Source of the DNA: Phaffia rhodozyma
Taxonomy: Eukaryota; Basidiomycota; Tremellomycetes; Cystofilobasidiales; Mrakiaceae
DNA: 64,000 nt
NCBI GenBank assembly: GCA_014706385.1
Contig: JACGZH010000003.1
Location: 1-64,000, forward strand
Reading direction: 5' to 3'
Shown here: positions 10,329-21,351 of the stretch, one piece after another
How positions within the stretch are numbered: position 1 is the first letter of the stretch
How the letters are laid out: the number at the start of each line of letters is the position of its first letter
Translations under genes and position numbers: made by a program
Notes under the pieces: model-generated
What the model was told of the DNA's origin: nothing
Databases searched by the model: none
Seen by the model: only the letters and a program-made list of their open reading frames with translations

Positions 10329-10334
10329 TATAAA
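10329..10334 (+). promoter_or_regulatory. TATA box
   Basis: TATAAA follows a short T/C run, about 235 bases before the ATG at 10567. A long 5' leader, possibly with an intron, fits the gap. Confidence 0.5.
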
Positions 10335-10566
10335 GTCGTCACATTTCGTCAGACTGCTCTTCTTCTATCACCCACTGTCTTCAATCTATCTTGTCTAGCT
10401 TGCGTCATCTTCAGTTCTTATCGAGTCTCCGTACTGACCTGACAACTCCACTCTCCCCGCCAGTACGTCCGTCACCAGATCTAGTGTGTGCGCGCAAAGC
10501 TACTTCGCTGATCGAGACTTGTCCTGGCTGTTCCGTGGTAGAGCTTTCATTCAGCTATCGACTATC

Positions 10567-11130
10567 ATGCCGGAGGACAAGTATCCCAACAGAAGATACA
10601 AGCCGGATACTTTGGATGAGATATACACACCGGTCAGGGAGCCATTCGTGTGTGACGTATACTGCGATTGCTGGCTGATCACTGCGACCCAGGGGGGTCA
10701 ATTGGGGGACTTCCCTCTGAGCGAGCTTGTCGCCCAGTCAAGTGGAAGAGCTGAGCTGAGAGAGCTACAGCCGAGCGAGTTCTGGAAAGCGGCGGCCGCC
10801 CACGGCATCAACACTGACAATCTAGTCTACCGTGTTTCCAACATGAAGCTGTATGTGGGAACACGTGATGGGGAAACTCATTGGAACCTAGACGAGGCAA
10901 TGTACAAGATGGGACGAAATGCAGAGCATCATCCACTGATGGACTACATAGTCATACCGGAGGACCCGGTGTCCTCTGGCAAACTGGTGACTAGCATGGA
11001 CGAAGATGCATCGATTGTGGTAAGCAACATACTGGCAGAGGGCCACTCCAAGGCACTGCGGCTGGATGAGTCAACTGAGGACCAGAGTGTGGGCGAGGAG
11101 GGCGAGGCAGAGACGAAGGCAAAACTGTAA
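10567..11130 (+). CDS. Hypothetical protein, 187 aa
   Basis: A single open exon starts at the ATG of MPEDKYPNRRYKP and ends at a TAA after EAETKAKL. I do not recognise a domain. The middle is mixed and globular-looking (FVCDVYCDCWLITATQGG, AAAHGINTDNLVYRVSN, LYVGTRDGETHWNLDEAM), and the last 40 residues are acidic and probably disordered. There is no signal peptide or membrane span. The frame is open upstream to about 10486 without an ATG. A TATA box lies 5'. Its restricted recognisability and subtelomeric position suggest a fast-evolving or lineage-specific gene. Confidence 0.55.
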   Translation: MPEDKYPNRRYKPDTLDEIYTPVREPFVCDVYCDCWLITATQGGQLGDFPLSELVAQSSGRAELRELQPSEFWKAAAAHGINTDNLVYRVSNMKLYVGTRDGETHWNLDEAMYKMGRNAEHHPLMDYIVIPEDPVSSGKLVTSMDEDASIVVSNILAEGHSKALRLDESTEDQSVGEEGEAETKAKL

Positions 11131-12314
11131 GAGGAAGAGATGGCGCACGGATGAGTAGCGATCAGTTGTGTCATGTCATGTCATGTTGTGTGATGTATCT
11201 AAGCACTCTTCTTTCGTTGTTCATGATGGCGCTCAGACCAGAGACAGAGCAGTCGAGTATGTACACTGTTGACATGACTGGCAAGAGACACGAGCCATGC
11301 GAGGGCAGACTCTGAGCATCAGAGACAAATGAAATAAAAACAGATCGATAGAACAGGATATATAGAAACGAGCAGACATTGTGACAAGAGGTGATAGAGT
11401 CTGTGAGGTGATCTGATAGAAATGGAAGATGACGAAACCAGCAGGTGAAAAGCCGGAGACAAGCCAGTGAAAAGTCGAGAGAAGTGAAGCACACGAAAAG
11501 ATGGAAAGAACGGTATGGGTCGATGGAGGGAAGCTGCCCGGTGAGGATGGTGCAAGTGGGAAGGCAGTCTGGGCAGGATTGATGGAGATATGGGCGAAAA
11601 AGGGAAAAATCAAGAAACACGAAAGGACAAAACGACGAAGTGTACGCGGAGAATACCTGAATACGGGGCATTGTCCGTATTTGTTGTTTAGCTGCCTCAG
11701 ACTCAGCTAGCGCACCAGGCTAGGCTGTTTCCTACTTCTTCTGTTCATATCTAGCTAGCTAGCTAGGTTGGTAAGTAGGTAGGTAGATGATATGTAGAAA
11801 ACGATGCATGGTATTCAAGTATTCCCAACAGATGACTCATCTTATGTGTATCCGGATCGGATGCCTCGGCAGAAGATGGATGCGCGGATACGAAAGATCA
11901 ACTGAGAGCCGAGAGTTCGAACGCTCAAAGCCAAGTAAGGAAGGGAGGGAGGGGGAAGAGAGCACGACGGAAAGCTCTATAAGAAAGACGCTATGACAAA
12001 GTTTGTCCTTCTCTCACTTCCCGTTCGATCCACTCATCCATCAAGTACCTGCTCTCACACACCTCACAGCTCCATCACACTTGCACACAGAACAAGTATT
12101 GTAATTCGGTAGGTGTCCTGGCAGAGGCTTGAAAAGAAGGTTGCTTCTCTCACAAGCTGTTCCTCTTTTTCAGCAACAAAGTTCGAGAAAGATACCGATC
12201 TTGTTCATCCTCATGCATGTAATTTTTTCTTTCCACTCGACCGCAGACGGTCGTCCAGCTGATTGATCGTTGAGCTTCTATCTACCTGATCTTGTTGCGG
12301 AAACACCACCACAG
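11131..12314. other. Intergenic; CTAG/GTAG tetranucleotide run
   Basis: No gene is called here. A short tetranucleotide run (CTAGCTAGCTAG, then GGTAGGTAG) lies at about 11751-11788. A TATAAG at 11978 and a CT-rich leader at 12000-12090 look like the promoter and 5' leader of the alpha-SNAP gene. The unresolved first coding exon of that gene probably lies in 12170-12314. Confidence 0.5.
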
Positions 12315-13547
12315 TTTCATCGAGCGGGCAAAGCGTTCAATCCTGGAGAGTACTGGGATCTTCATGGCAGAGCTTTGGTCAGGTGAGTTGACAACCAAGA
12401 TCAGACCCAGGGCTTGTCACCCTAATCAGCTCTCGTCTTTCTGCTTGTTGACTCAACCCGTCCTACCGTCGCTCAGGGAAGGAGAACGTAGACTCAAGGC
12501 GAACAAGAAGGATGACGCAATAGCGGCCTTGTGTGATGCATCCGAATTGTAAGTTCCACTTACTTTCCCTATACCGCTCTGTGACCCTCGCCGAGGGCAC
12601 GTTGCGTTCCCCTCCCCCATCTGACGCCACATTACCTCTTCTCATCCGCCTCAGGTTAAAGCGATCCACTTCAGAAACCTCCGTTCGGGACGCTGTCAAC
12701 GCGCTGAACCGGGCAACCAAGATTCTCACTGAGCAAGGCCGATTCCGGCAAGCTGCCGATCGACAGAACGAAGTCGGCGACATCTTCAGAGTGTCGAATC
12801 GGCCCGCCGCTAGGGACGCGTACGAAAAGGCGGGACATTTGTACCAGATGGATGGCGCCCAAGCGTAGGTTCTCTATCTCTCCCTTCTTTCTTGTTCGCA
12901 CCATGTTTGACCGCTCTGCGCTTTCCTGTTCACGTTCTCGGATCATTCACAGCATGGGAAACGCTATCCTCAGAGGGGCAGCAGAGATCTCTGGCTTGGT
13001 TGGAGATTACGAACGGGCGATCGATACGTTTGTCCAGGTCGCAAACTGGAATCTAAGCAGTCCACTGGCAAAGTACAGCGTCAAGGAGATCTGGCTCAAG
13101 GCTGGTCTTTGGTCCGTTTTGCTTTCATCCTCTTGCGGCCAGAGATCGCGAACGGCCCATCAGGCTAATTGCGCTATTTGTTTCTGATGGTTCAGTGCGC
13201 TGGGAGCTGACGATGTCGTGCTGGCTCGTGAGCTAGTCGACAAGTTTGCTCAACAAGGTTTGTCCTATCGTGTCCGTTTTTGTTTGGTAGCGAATACAAG
13301 GAAACAACCATAGCACTGCTTCATTCCTGTTTCCGTTGTGTGCGTCCACACCAAAGATGATACTTTCCCCTCCACTAGGGAAGCCCGATTCCTGAACAAC
13401 GTCGTGACCGCATACGGTGACGGCGATGTCAAAGCCTTTACCGCCCATGTGGTCGAGTACGACCAGGTCAAAAAACTCGATGATTGGAAGACAGAAATCC
13501 TGCTCCAGATCAAGAAGCCGATCGGTGACAAAGGAGGGTTGACTTGA
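12315..13547 (+). CDS. Alpha-SNAP (Sec17) family protein; N-terminal exon unresolved
   Basis: Alpha-SNAP is the adaptor that recruits the NSF ATPase to SNARE complexes for disassembly after membrane fusion. Exons read in phase are 12315-12382, 12477-12548, 12655-12864, 12953-13111, 13196-13257 and 13358-13547. The TPR-like repeats match the family in order: AGKAFNPGEYWDLHGRALV, AVNALNRATKILTEQGRF, GDYERAIDTFVQVANW, LAKYSVKEIWLKAGL and ALGADDVVLAREL. The signature C-terminus is AFTAHVVEYDQVKKLDDW then KTEILLQIKKPIG. About 250 residues are covered against roughly 290 in the family, so the first 35-40 residues are missing from the model. No in-phase ATG exon was convincing upstream. The subtelomeric position suggests it could be a second copy beside the essential Sec17. 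Confidence 0.8.
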
Positions 13548-14365
13548 TTCGTTTCTACCATTCTCCGCTTTCTTTCCGTTCGTTCTGCGAGTGTCATGAT
13601 CTGACCCGGGTTGACCCGCGCAGGGTGACCTTGCGCATTGTAGACTTAGTCTTGCAACAGACTTAGCATCGAGATCATGTAGCTCGTGGCCTTCCTTACT
13701 CTCTCTTGGTATCGCTTGATTCTCTCTTGGTACATCTTGACTCGTCCTTGGTATCTCTTCGCTCTTGCTTGTGTTTCCTTGTGTGTCCTTGGCTTCATAT
13801 CTCGAATGACATATATACTAGGTAGTCGTTGGCTATCTCCCCTTTTGCCTCCCAAGCTTGGAACCTCGTTAAATCCTCTAGTTCCTGATCATCATCCCTA
13901 CTCTGCAGTATTGCATGATCCATTCCTGCCTGAGAGCTCAAGCGTACTGAGTACTGTCCTCACTCAGCCCCCTTGCCTGCGCCCATAACACCGGGACTCA
14001 TGCCAGATGAATCACAAGCAATCCCAATCGCAATGTGTCGAATTCTGGGCTCTTCCGCCCATGAAGTAACTGTCTGTGGTTTACTGTACTTCCTTCTTAC
14101 ACATCTCAGACTATGTCTGTGGCTATATTCCTGACTATGTTTCTGGGAAAGGAGAGACGGCAAAGTGCCTGCATCTCTCATCGTCCGGACAAAGAAGCAT
14201 GACGAGAAGATCGCACACAGATATCAGAGGAGGCTAGATCAGAAACATGTGCAGTCGGAGATCATCTACTTCTATACAATGCAAGCCACCCGATGCGGTT
14301 GCTGACATGTACGCAGCTAGCAGACTTTGTTATATGCTCAGCCGCACATGGACAAGATGAACATC
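13548..14365. other. Intergenic with imperfect TCTCTTGGTA repeats
   Basis: Bases about 13697-13760 carry three to four imperfect copies of a CTTGGTAT-containing unit. No gene is evident. It separates the alpha-SNAP and MAPEG genes, which converge. Confidence 0.45.
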
Positions 14366-15392
14366 CTAACTATCAAGATAGAGCGCATGGGCAGAGTTGA
14401 TGAACAGAGTGAGACAGCACGCTGTTCCAGAAAGGTAAGAGACAGATCGAAGAGGATATACATCATCTCTATCGATATTGATGCATGCGATGTAGTAGAA
14501 CACCCTGAAAGACAGCAGCAAATGAAGGGAACAATGAGAAGACGAGGTGAGCTCAATCGATTCGAGAAGAAGGAAGACGAGAAAAGAGACAGTAGTTCAC
14601 TAGAAAATACCTGGAGATAAGATAAGTAGCAGCCAAACGATTCAAAGTAGAGGTAGGAAGCTTGGCATAGTTTCCGGTGAGCTGCGAATGACAGAACAGA
14701 CATCAGATCGATGCCTTTCCCTCCATTCGTCAAATGCAAAAGACATATCATTAGGAGGTCATCCTACCAGAGCCAATGCTAATATTGGGATGTTATCTAT
14801 TCCATCCTGGTGAGCCGCCTTAGCTCGGAGGACGAACTTCTCGCTATATCACGAATGTAGAAGACTACATCAGCCTCAGCCTCTCCATACTCAGCCGGTT
14901 ATCATACCTCATAAAGAGGAGTAGATCTGATAAAGACAAGAATAGACCGTACTCTTTGGTCAGATTCTCTTTCGCCTCCTGCTGGTCAAAGTATCTCTGG
15001 GGACCTATAGAAGAAAAACGATATGTGTTTGAACGCAAAAATCAGTCAGCCCAAGATGGACCATATATATGTTTCAACCCTCGTAGTCAAGTTGATAGAC
15101 AGGACATTGGTCGACCCTTCCCGTTCTATGTGTTTTCTATGGGCAAGTCTGATCGAGAAAAAAAACCATACTTAATTTAGGTATCTCACCATCCTTCAGA
15201 GGACCCCATGTGTGAAGGGTATAGAGGAAAGGGGCGGCTGTATGTAGCGCCCAATTGGGGTCGCCATGAGTAAGTAGACGTTGAGTGCGCCGAATCGTTG
15301 AATCGATTGCAGAAACACTGACCAGTCATGACCCAAGCTGCAGGCACAGCGTACATAGAGTAGTTTTTGTTTCCGTATATATAAGACGACAT
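14366..15392 (-). CDS. MAPEG-family membrane protein
   Basis: MAPEG proteins are small four-helix membrane proteins related to microsomal glutathione S-transferase and eicosanoid enzymes. Exons were joined by hand. Exon 1 (15392-15323) gives KNYSMYAVPAAWVMT. Exon 2 (15237-15190) gives AAPFLYTLHTWGPLKD. Exon 3 begins at 15004 with PQRYFDQQEAKENLT. The later exons give FVLRAKAAHQDGIDNIPI (the MAPEG R-A-AHQNG-x-E/D-x-x-P signature), LTGNYAKLPTSTLNRLAATY with LISR, and VFYYIACINIDRDD to the TAG at 14366. Phases close at every junction checked and no stop is internal, so the gene looks intact at about 150 residues. Fungal members are usually uncharacterised and no substrate can be assigned. Confidence 0.78.
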
Positions 15393-16381
15393 GATGAACA
15401 GACAGGTTGTATCTAAAGAATGAGCAACGTAGCTTGGCAGATCGGAGCGGGTGAACGGGTGAGATGGATCTATTTGGACAAAATGACACGCGAAAACTTG
15501 GATCACCCTGACGTCATCTAGTCCAAGGTGATCCACCGGTCGGTCAGTCAGGTATTGCATGTTGTATGATGTCGAACCTCCAAGAAGGGTTCCTTTCACG
15601 TACCGATGAGCTACTGTGAACGGTCGTTCTTTATGATACTGATAATTGGATCATGAGTCGTTCCGAACGACATTGGTCGCCGAACCAATTGCAGGAAAAC
15701 GACGTGACTTGCGGTGATGGCTCGGGCGCACGTCGGCGTAGTCATCTGGGTTTTCTTGTTGATAGGAAAGTCAGTAGTTAACTCTCGAGTCTCGCTCGAC
15801 CACAACTACAAGCAACCGATATCTGACAGCTTCTATGACATCCCCCCGTTGTCGTCTTCATCGCCGTTTGAAGACTGACTATCATCGCGCACTTCATGCT
15901 GTAATTGACCAATGACAGGGCCAGTGACTTTGCCAGATTCGTGCGAGACTGGCATCCACAGAATTCACGGCTTGCTAATGGACGTTGCTCTCGTAGGGGT
16001 ACGCCGGTCGCATCGATGTTCCGGTGAGACATCTACCTGCGACTTGACAGGAAGAATGGCCTGGCTACCGCATTTCAGCCTGCAGTCGGACGGACTGACT
16101 GGAAGCTCTGACCCACATCAAAACAGTACACTCGGACGTTCTCGGACTACTTGCAGACTGGCTGGTCGTAGATGCTGACACCTGAAGGGTTCACAAAGGC
16201 AGCGTCCATCAGGACAGCGTCATAAGTGTGGGGTGGTTGAGGTGACATATAAGGGCTCATCTTTCTTTGATCTATCGCCTGCCAGCTTCATTCCGACTCT
16301 GGTGGGCCCCAACGATGATCATCCCCAACGGACACTCGAGACTTTTGGCAATCATGAGTTGGGTGTGAGTGAACTATGGGC
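15393..16381. other. Intergenic between MAPEG and esterase genes
   Basis: Divergent promoter space. Short ORFs (15912-16178, 15611-15805) show no recognisable motif. I see no RNA gene. Confidence 0.45.
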
Positions 16382-16387
16382 TATAAA
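16382..16387 (+). promoter_or_regulatory. TATA box of the GDSL esterase gene
   Basis: TATAAA lies 101 bases upstream of the ATG at 16483, followed by a C/T-rich leader. Confidence 0.55.
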
Positions 16388-16482
16388 GCTGCAACAGTTT
16401 TGTGCTGACTTCTTTCTTCGTTTCTTTTTCACTTCTTGCTGATCTTCCTTCCCCATCTTCAAACAGACCCGACTTGAGCGAT

Positions 16483-18004
16483 ATGATTTCCTCTGCCCTC
16501 ATTTCTGCCCTCTGGGCCTCCCTTTCTCTGGCTTATTCTGTGGACGCAGCACCTTCGACGGCCCATCAGACCAGCACGTCCGATCCTGCCGCTGTGTTCA
16601 ACATGACGATGTTTGCTCCTGGTCGTGAGCCAGGTGTCTACTCGTCCAACTTTTCCCGCTTGGTCATGTTCGGGGATTCACTCAGCGACAATGGAAACGG
16701 CACCGGAGTTCTCTCGAATGGCACCAGACCAAACCCCGACGTAAGAAACTCCCTGCTTTTCTCGATGAGAGACATGGTGGTCGACACCAGCACCCTGACA
16801 TCCGTGCATACTTGTCTGAATAGCTATTCTGGAAATACCGCTGGTCGAACGGACCGGTCTGGATCGAAGATTTGGCCGAACGTATGTCGGCTTCGTTATG
16901 TGTACTATATTTAGTGTGAAATCTTCTGATCTTTTTCTCATCTATGGTCATTTCCAGGGATGGATGTCCCGTTGTTTGACTATGGTCTGTCCACGCGGTT
17001 TCTGATATGTGTACTCTGGGCGAGCGTGGTTCCCTGATCTGATGAGGTGTGATTGTCGTTCTCTACATCGGCCTCGTCCTCTCCAGCTAGCGGAGGGGCT
17101 ACCGTCAACAATACTCGGACGCCTGCTTATCTTACCAATGTCACCCGTCGTGTTCCGTCGGCCCTCGAGCAGATCGATGCGTTCATCAGCTTGACAAACT
17201 CGTCGTCCGGTCGCAACCCCCTTGACGACACGCTGTTTGCCATCTGGATCGGATCGAACGACCTGTTCGCCAAGATCGAGAGCAACCTTTCGTTCACCGG
17301 GGCTGATCTCGTCCGGGATACCTTCATTGGTATCGAGAAGCTGCAAGCTGCCGGTATGTTCTGGCATGTTCTCATCGTGCTCTTCTATCATTCATTCTAC
17401 TGTGCTTCTCGTTCTCGGCTGGCCGGCTGCTTGCATCGGCTGTGGAGCGACGTCACCATCTGAATGGGATCTGAAGACTAACTAGACATGACTGTTTCAG
17501 GTGCCAAACACTTTGTCATCAACAACATCTATGACATCGGCCGCCCTTTCGTCGATCTCATGGGGTCAGAAGGTCGCATCTGTGATGACGAACAGCCTGA
17601 TCGACTACAACAACGCCCTCTACTCTGAGATCGATGCTCAGGCATCAGCCGTTCAGAACGCGACGTTGCCCACTGCTGAGTTCGTCGTGGTCGACACATG
17701 GGTGGCTGCGAAGGCCATCCTCAGTCAGCCTCAGGCCTACGGCCTGGCGAACGAGACGATCGGCCGGAGGTGTGTCATCGGCTCCAGCATATGTTCTGAC
17801 CCGGACTCATACTTCTACTGGGATGCGGTGCGTCTTTTCGCTGCCTTGCATATGGTTTACTGACGGTCGATGATCATTCGAACTAAGCATGGCTTTCTGT
17901 GTATCTCTTGAGTTCAGATCCATCCTACGCGGGTGGTGCATTCCCTGTTTGCTAAAGCCGTAGCCGCTACTCTCCTCAGAGCAGGTTGGATCTCTCGAAA
18001 ATGA
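16483..18004 (+). CDS. Secreted GDSL/SGNH esterase (acetylesterase-like), one-base frameshift
   Basis: Exons are 16483-16740, 16824-16881, 16958-16984, 17087-17353, 17501-17828 and a last one ending at TGA 18002-18004. The N-terminus is a signal peptide (LISALWASLSLAYSVDAAP). SGNH hydrolase blocks are all present: LVMFGDSLSDNGNGT (block I with the nucleophile Ser), IWIGSNDLF (block III Asn) and WDAIHPT (block V Asp and His). Several N-x-S/T sites fit secretion. The family includes CE16 acetylesterases acting on plant polysaccharide. Exon 5 starts in the conserved frame (HFVINNIYDIGRPFVDLMG) but must shift by one base near 17565-17569, in a GGGG run, to continue as QKVASVMTNSLIDYNN. As written the frame breaks. 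It could be a recent inactivating insertion or an assembly error. Confidence 0.85.
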
Positions 18005-19686
18005 GTGATTCACGAACGCTTCTCCTATCGAGCATTCCATCCACCAAGAAGGGCTTTGTTTTTTATGAGCTAGCTCTGGGTGATCCCGCTTCAGAACCGG
18101 ATGCTGCTGTTCTCACATTGAAATGTAAAGGCTACCCTTCCTCTCTTCTTTTTTACTTTCTTTCTCTTCTACCACTTTTCTCTCAGATTAGTCAGTTCAG
18201 AACTAAGCAACATGAGGTAGATTAGTTCGAAAATGTCATGACTTTGTTGAATATGGCCAAGTTTTCTCCTTTCAGTATTCATCACTTCATTCTATTTCTT
18301 CTTCTTCTTTGGGCGAGCGTCGTCCGCCATCAGTATCTACTGACCTTCCTGGATGATAACATGAAGCCAACACCCTCATCCGCTGACCCCGTGCTACGTA
18401 CATCTGACACCCTTGTTTTCCCTTCCTCTTCTAACGCACTTATGCCTGCCTTGGTCGGACGACTACTCATGTCCAGCTGATACGATGGCTGCGCCGGAAG
18501 AATAGCGGAGCTGTGTGCTCATGGATGTGTATGCTTTTGTCACCCATTATGTCTGAAGCGTATGCCTTCACTTTCTACTTTCTTTTCCTTATCGCCTCGT
18601 TTTCCGGCATATCTCGTGATTCCGACGTGGACGAGGAAAAAGATGGAGCGTATGGGAGTAGCAAGTGCGTTTCGGTAGTTTTCTAGTCAATATATATACA
18701 TGTACTCTTGAGCTAAAACCTCTACAATCATCGTAGTTGCCCATTAAAAACCTTCTCTTTTTGCGTTCCCTTTCATTTTTAGCAATTTTTATTCGAGCAT
18801 ATATCCACATAGCTGCCAGGCATGCACCATGTTCGAAGCAGAAAATTGACGAGACTAGGTCGCTCCCTTGACTTGGAAACGATACTTGCACCAAATTAGT
18901 CCTTCGTCGAACTTTTGCGATCCGTCAGGGGTGTTTCTAGACAGCGTCTATTGCCCAAAAAGCTTGAAACACATGAACATATTTTGGCAATGAAAAACAA
19001 GAGGTCCATGGACCACGATGAGTTATACGGGTTGTGTATCGTCAGATGGTTTGTCCATTAATCGAAGCGCTCATCCGTCAAAGGCCGATCGTAACTCTGA
19101 TTAGTTGGGCGGATGTCAGCGCACAGACACATATCTTTGTTCCTTTTGTGAGTGAGCGAACAGCAAATTCAGGGAACTTCTTATGTTGAGATATATAGAA
19201 GGGTCACCTAGATACAGTACCAATCTGCTTCAAACATGATTATACTGTTCTCAACCTGATTCTAATGCTTTGAGACGGAAATATATACCAATATAAGGTG
19301 CAAGTGAAGTGACTGAGAAAATCAGGAACAAGAAGAGAAAAAACCCTATTTTATCTATATGCTATTTCAAACAATGCTTTTGAAAAATAAAAATAAAAAC
19401 ACATATATAAAACAACATGCTAGATTTCTACACCAGTCCTGTGATTACCGAACACCAAACTCATGTCGGGATTGACACATTCAAACAGCGAATCGATCAA
19501 GATCCTGAAGTACATACTGATCCCATCACTGTTACTATGCCTATGAACCGCCGATATCAGGCTTTGAGAGATCCTATGGTTTGATAGGCTACCGCCTCCA
19601 AGTCAAGACCGTCTCGCAAGGCAACATACCGCGCATCCGCTAATCACACTGACATATCCCACCAGCCCTCCTCTACGTTCTCCTCT
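18005..19686. other. Intergenic, AT-rich, no gene supported
   Basis: The stretch becomes AT-rich after 18600 and markedly so at 19240-19420. A hydrophobic 80-codon ORF at 18238-18480 has no start context or homology I can see. No RNA gene was recognised. Confidence 0.45.
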
Positions 19687-21348
19687 TTGCCTGGCATGAA
19701 GTGGTCTGACAATACCAAAAATTCCAGCAGTATCTCTACAGGTCTCATCGACTGCATTCGCCAGACAGTCATTGGTGAGGGAAACATCTTCGATGGTAGG
19801 TTCGGTCTTAGGCGCATCACTTACGCAGACTACGCTGCGTCAGGTCGAAGTACGTCATTCATTGAAGACGTCGTTCGTCACGAGGTTGTGCCTTTTCATG
19901 CCAACACGCATACCGAGGTTTCCCAGACTGGCCGTCAGACATCTCGTCTTCGCGAAAACGCAAGAGATATCATTCAGCAAGCGGTAGGCGCAGGAGTCGA
20001 AGATGTGGTGATTTTTGGGGGATCAGGATCTACCTTTGCAGTTAACAGGATGGTGGATATACTGGACCTCAAGAAGGAGATGACTTATCGGACGCCAGGG
20101 CTGTGGTCTTTGTCTGCCCATATGGGCATCATTCCAATATTCTCCCATGGCGCAAAGCGAGCGCAGATGTCATTGTCATCCAAGCGAGCAGCTCGGGATA
20201 TATCGATCAAGTCGAACTTGCAGCTGAACTTCTTCGATATAAAGATTGCCCTATCAAAATTGGCAGTTTTTTCGGCTGGTTCCAATGTCACAGGAATTTT
20301 GACTGATGTGGACACTATCAGTTCCCTCCTTCATCAACACTCTGCTCTCGCTTTATGGGATTATGCCGCCGCCGCTCCACACGTCAGTATCAATATGAAT
20401 CCTGATGGCGAGCAAGGCCCGCGAAACAAGGGGCTGTCTTTATCTCGCCTCACAAGTTTGTTGGCGGTCCAGGTACGCCCGGCAATTTAATCATCAAGCG
20501 ACATCTCTTGAACGATAGAAGACCAACTCAGCCGGGCGGTAGAACTATATCGTTTATCATCAAACATTCGTAGCGATACGAGACGAGCCCGGTGCATAGG
20601 GAGGAGGGAGCAACACCGGATATCATTGAACCTTTACCCGCGGGGTTGGAGTTTAGAATCAAGCAAGAGATAGGAGCGGGTTATATCGAGAGGCAATAAC
20701 CCTTTACAATCAATTGGCAATAGCTCAATGGAGCCGAAATCCTTCTATCGAGATACTTGGCAATTTCAATGCCCCTGTCCCTCTATAATCGGCTTTGTTG
20801 TCAAGCATGCGGAGGGAGCGCTACATTACAACTTTATGGTCGCCCTTCTGAACGATCTTTTCGGCATACAAGCTTGAGGCGGCTGCTCCTTTGCCGGACT
20901 ATACGGCGCAGATCTGCTTGATATCGGCGACGAGCGATTACATAGGCTGGACTGAGTTATCTGCCAGGGGTATATCGGCCTCAAGTCAGGATGGATACAT
21001 GTCATTTTCAATTACCCCATGACGTTGCCGTCTATTCGCTTCATCATCGATGCTGTCGACTTTGTCGACGCGCATGGTAGGGCTTTTCTAAATCGGTATA
21101 TCCTGAACGTGTTTACTGGGTTATGGACGCATCGCAACAACCGCCCAGTGGAGCCTCTACCATGCGTAACCTCTATGCTATCAACCCGACAACCGACTTT
21201 CAATGTTAGAGAGGAAATATTTCTGGTCTATCTCAAGAGGGCGCATACGCTCGCTGTCAGTACCTCATACCCATCAGAAGCTGTGATATCAACTCTGCCA
21301 GAACATGTCGAGGAGATGCGATGGTTTCCTCTCGTTTCCGATGAGAAG
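19687..21348 (+). pseudogene. Class V aminotransferase (cysteine desulfurase/selenocysteine lyase-like) pseudogene
   Basis: Conserved blocks of a PLP-dependent class V aminotransferase occur in order but in shifting frames. They are RITYADYAASGRS, PFHANTHTEVSQTGRQTS, VVFVCPYGHHSNILPWR (about 20103, other frame), KIGSF then SAGSNVTGILTD (back to frame 1), WDYAAAAPHVSINMNP (Asp for PLP), and ISPHKFVGGPGTPGNL (the PLP lysine, after a shift in a G run near 20440). REEGATPDIIEPL follows a TAG near 20574, then KHAEGALHYNFMVALLND, and GGCSFAGLYG after an in-frame TGA where the family has CGA/Arg. VDFVDAHGRAFLNRY closes it. I count at least three frameshifts and four stops across about 1.66 kb, so it is inactive. 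Confidence 0.85.
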
Positions 21349-21351
21349 TAG

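Noticed and set aside
9777..10333. Lys/Arg/Glu-rich ORFs
   Set aside because: Purine-rich low complexity, with no domain or splice structure.
11233..11671. Hydrophobic minus-strand ORFs up to 166 codons
   Set aside because: Overlapping frames of similar Ser/Phe/Leu composition from one pyrimidine-biased strand. No family signature.
12174..12218. Candidate first coding exon of the alpha-SNAP gene
   Set aside because: The splice phase that joins to the next exon gives a different frame from the one that looks family-like (TKFEK), so it was not included.
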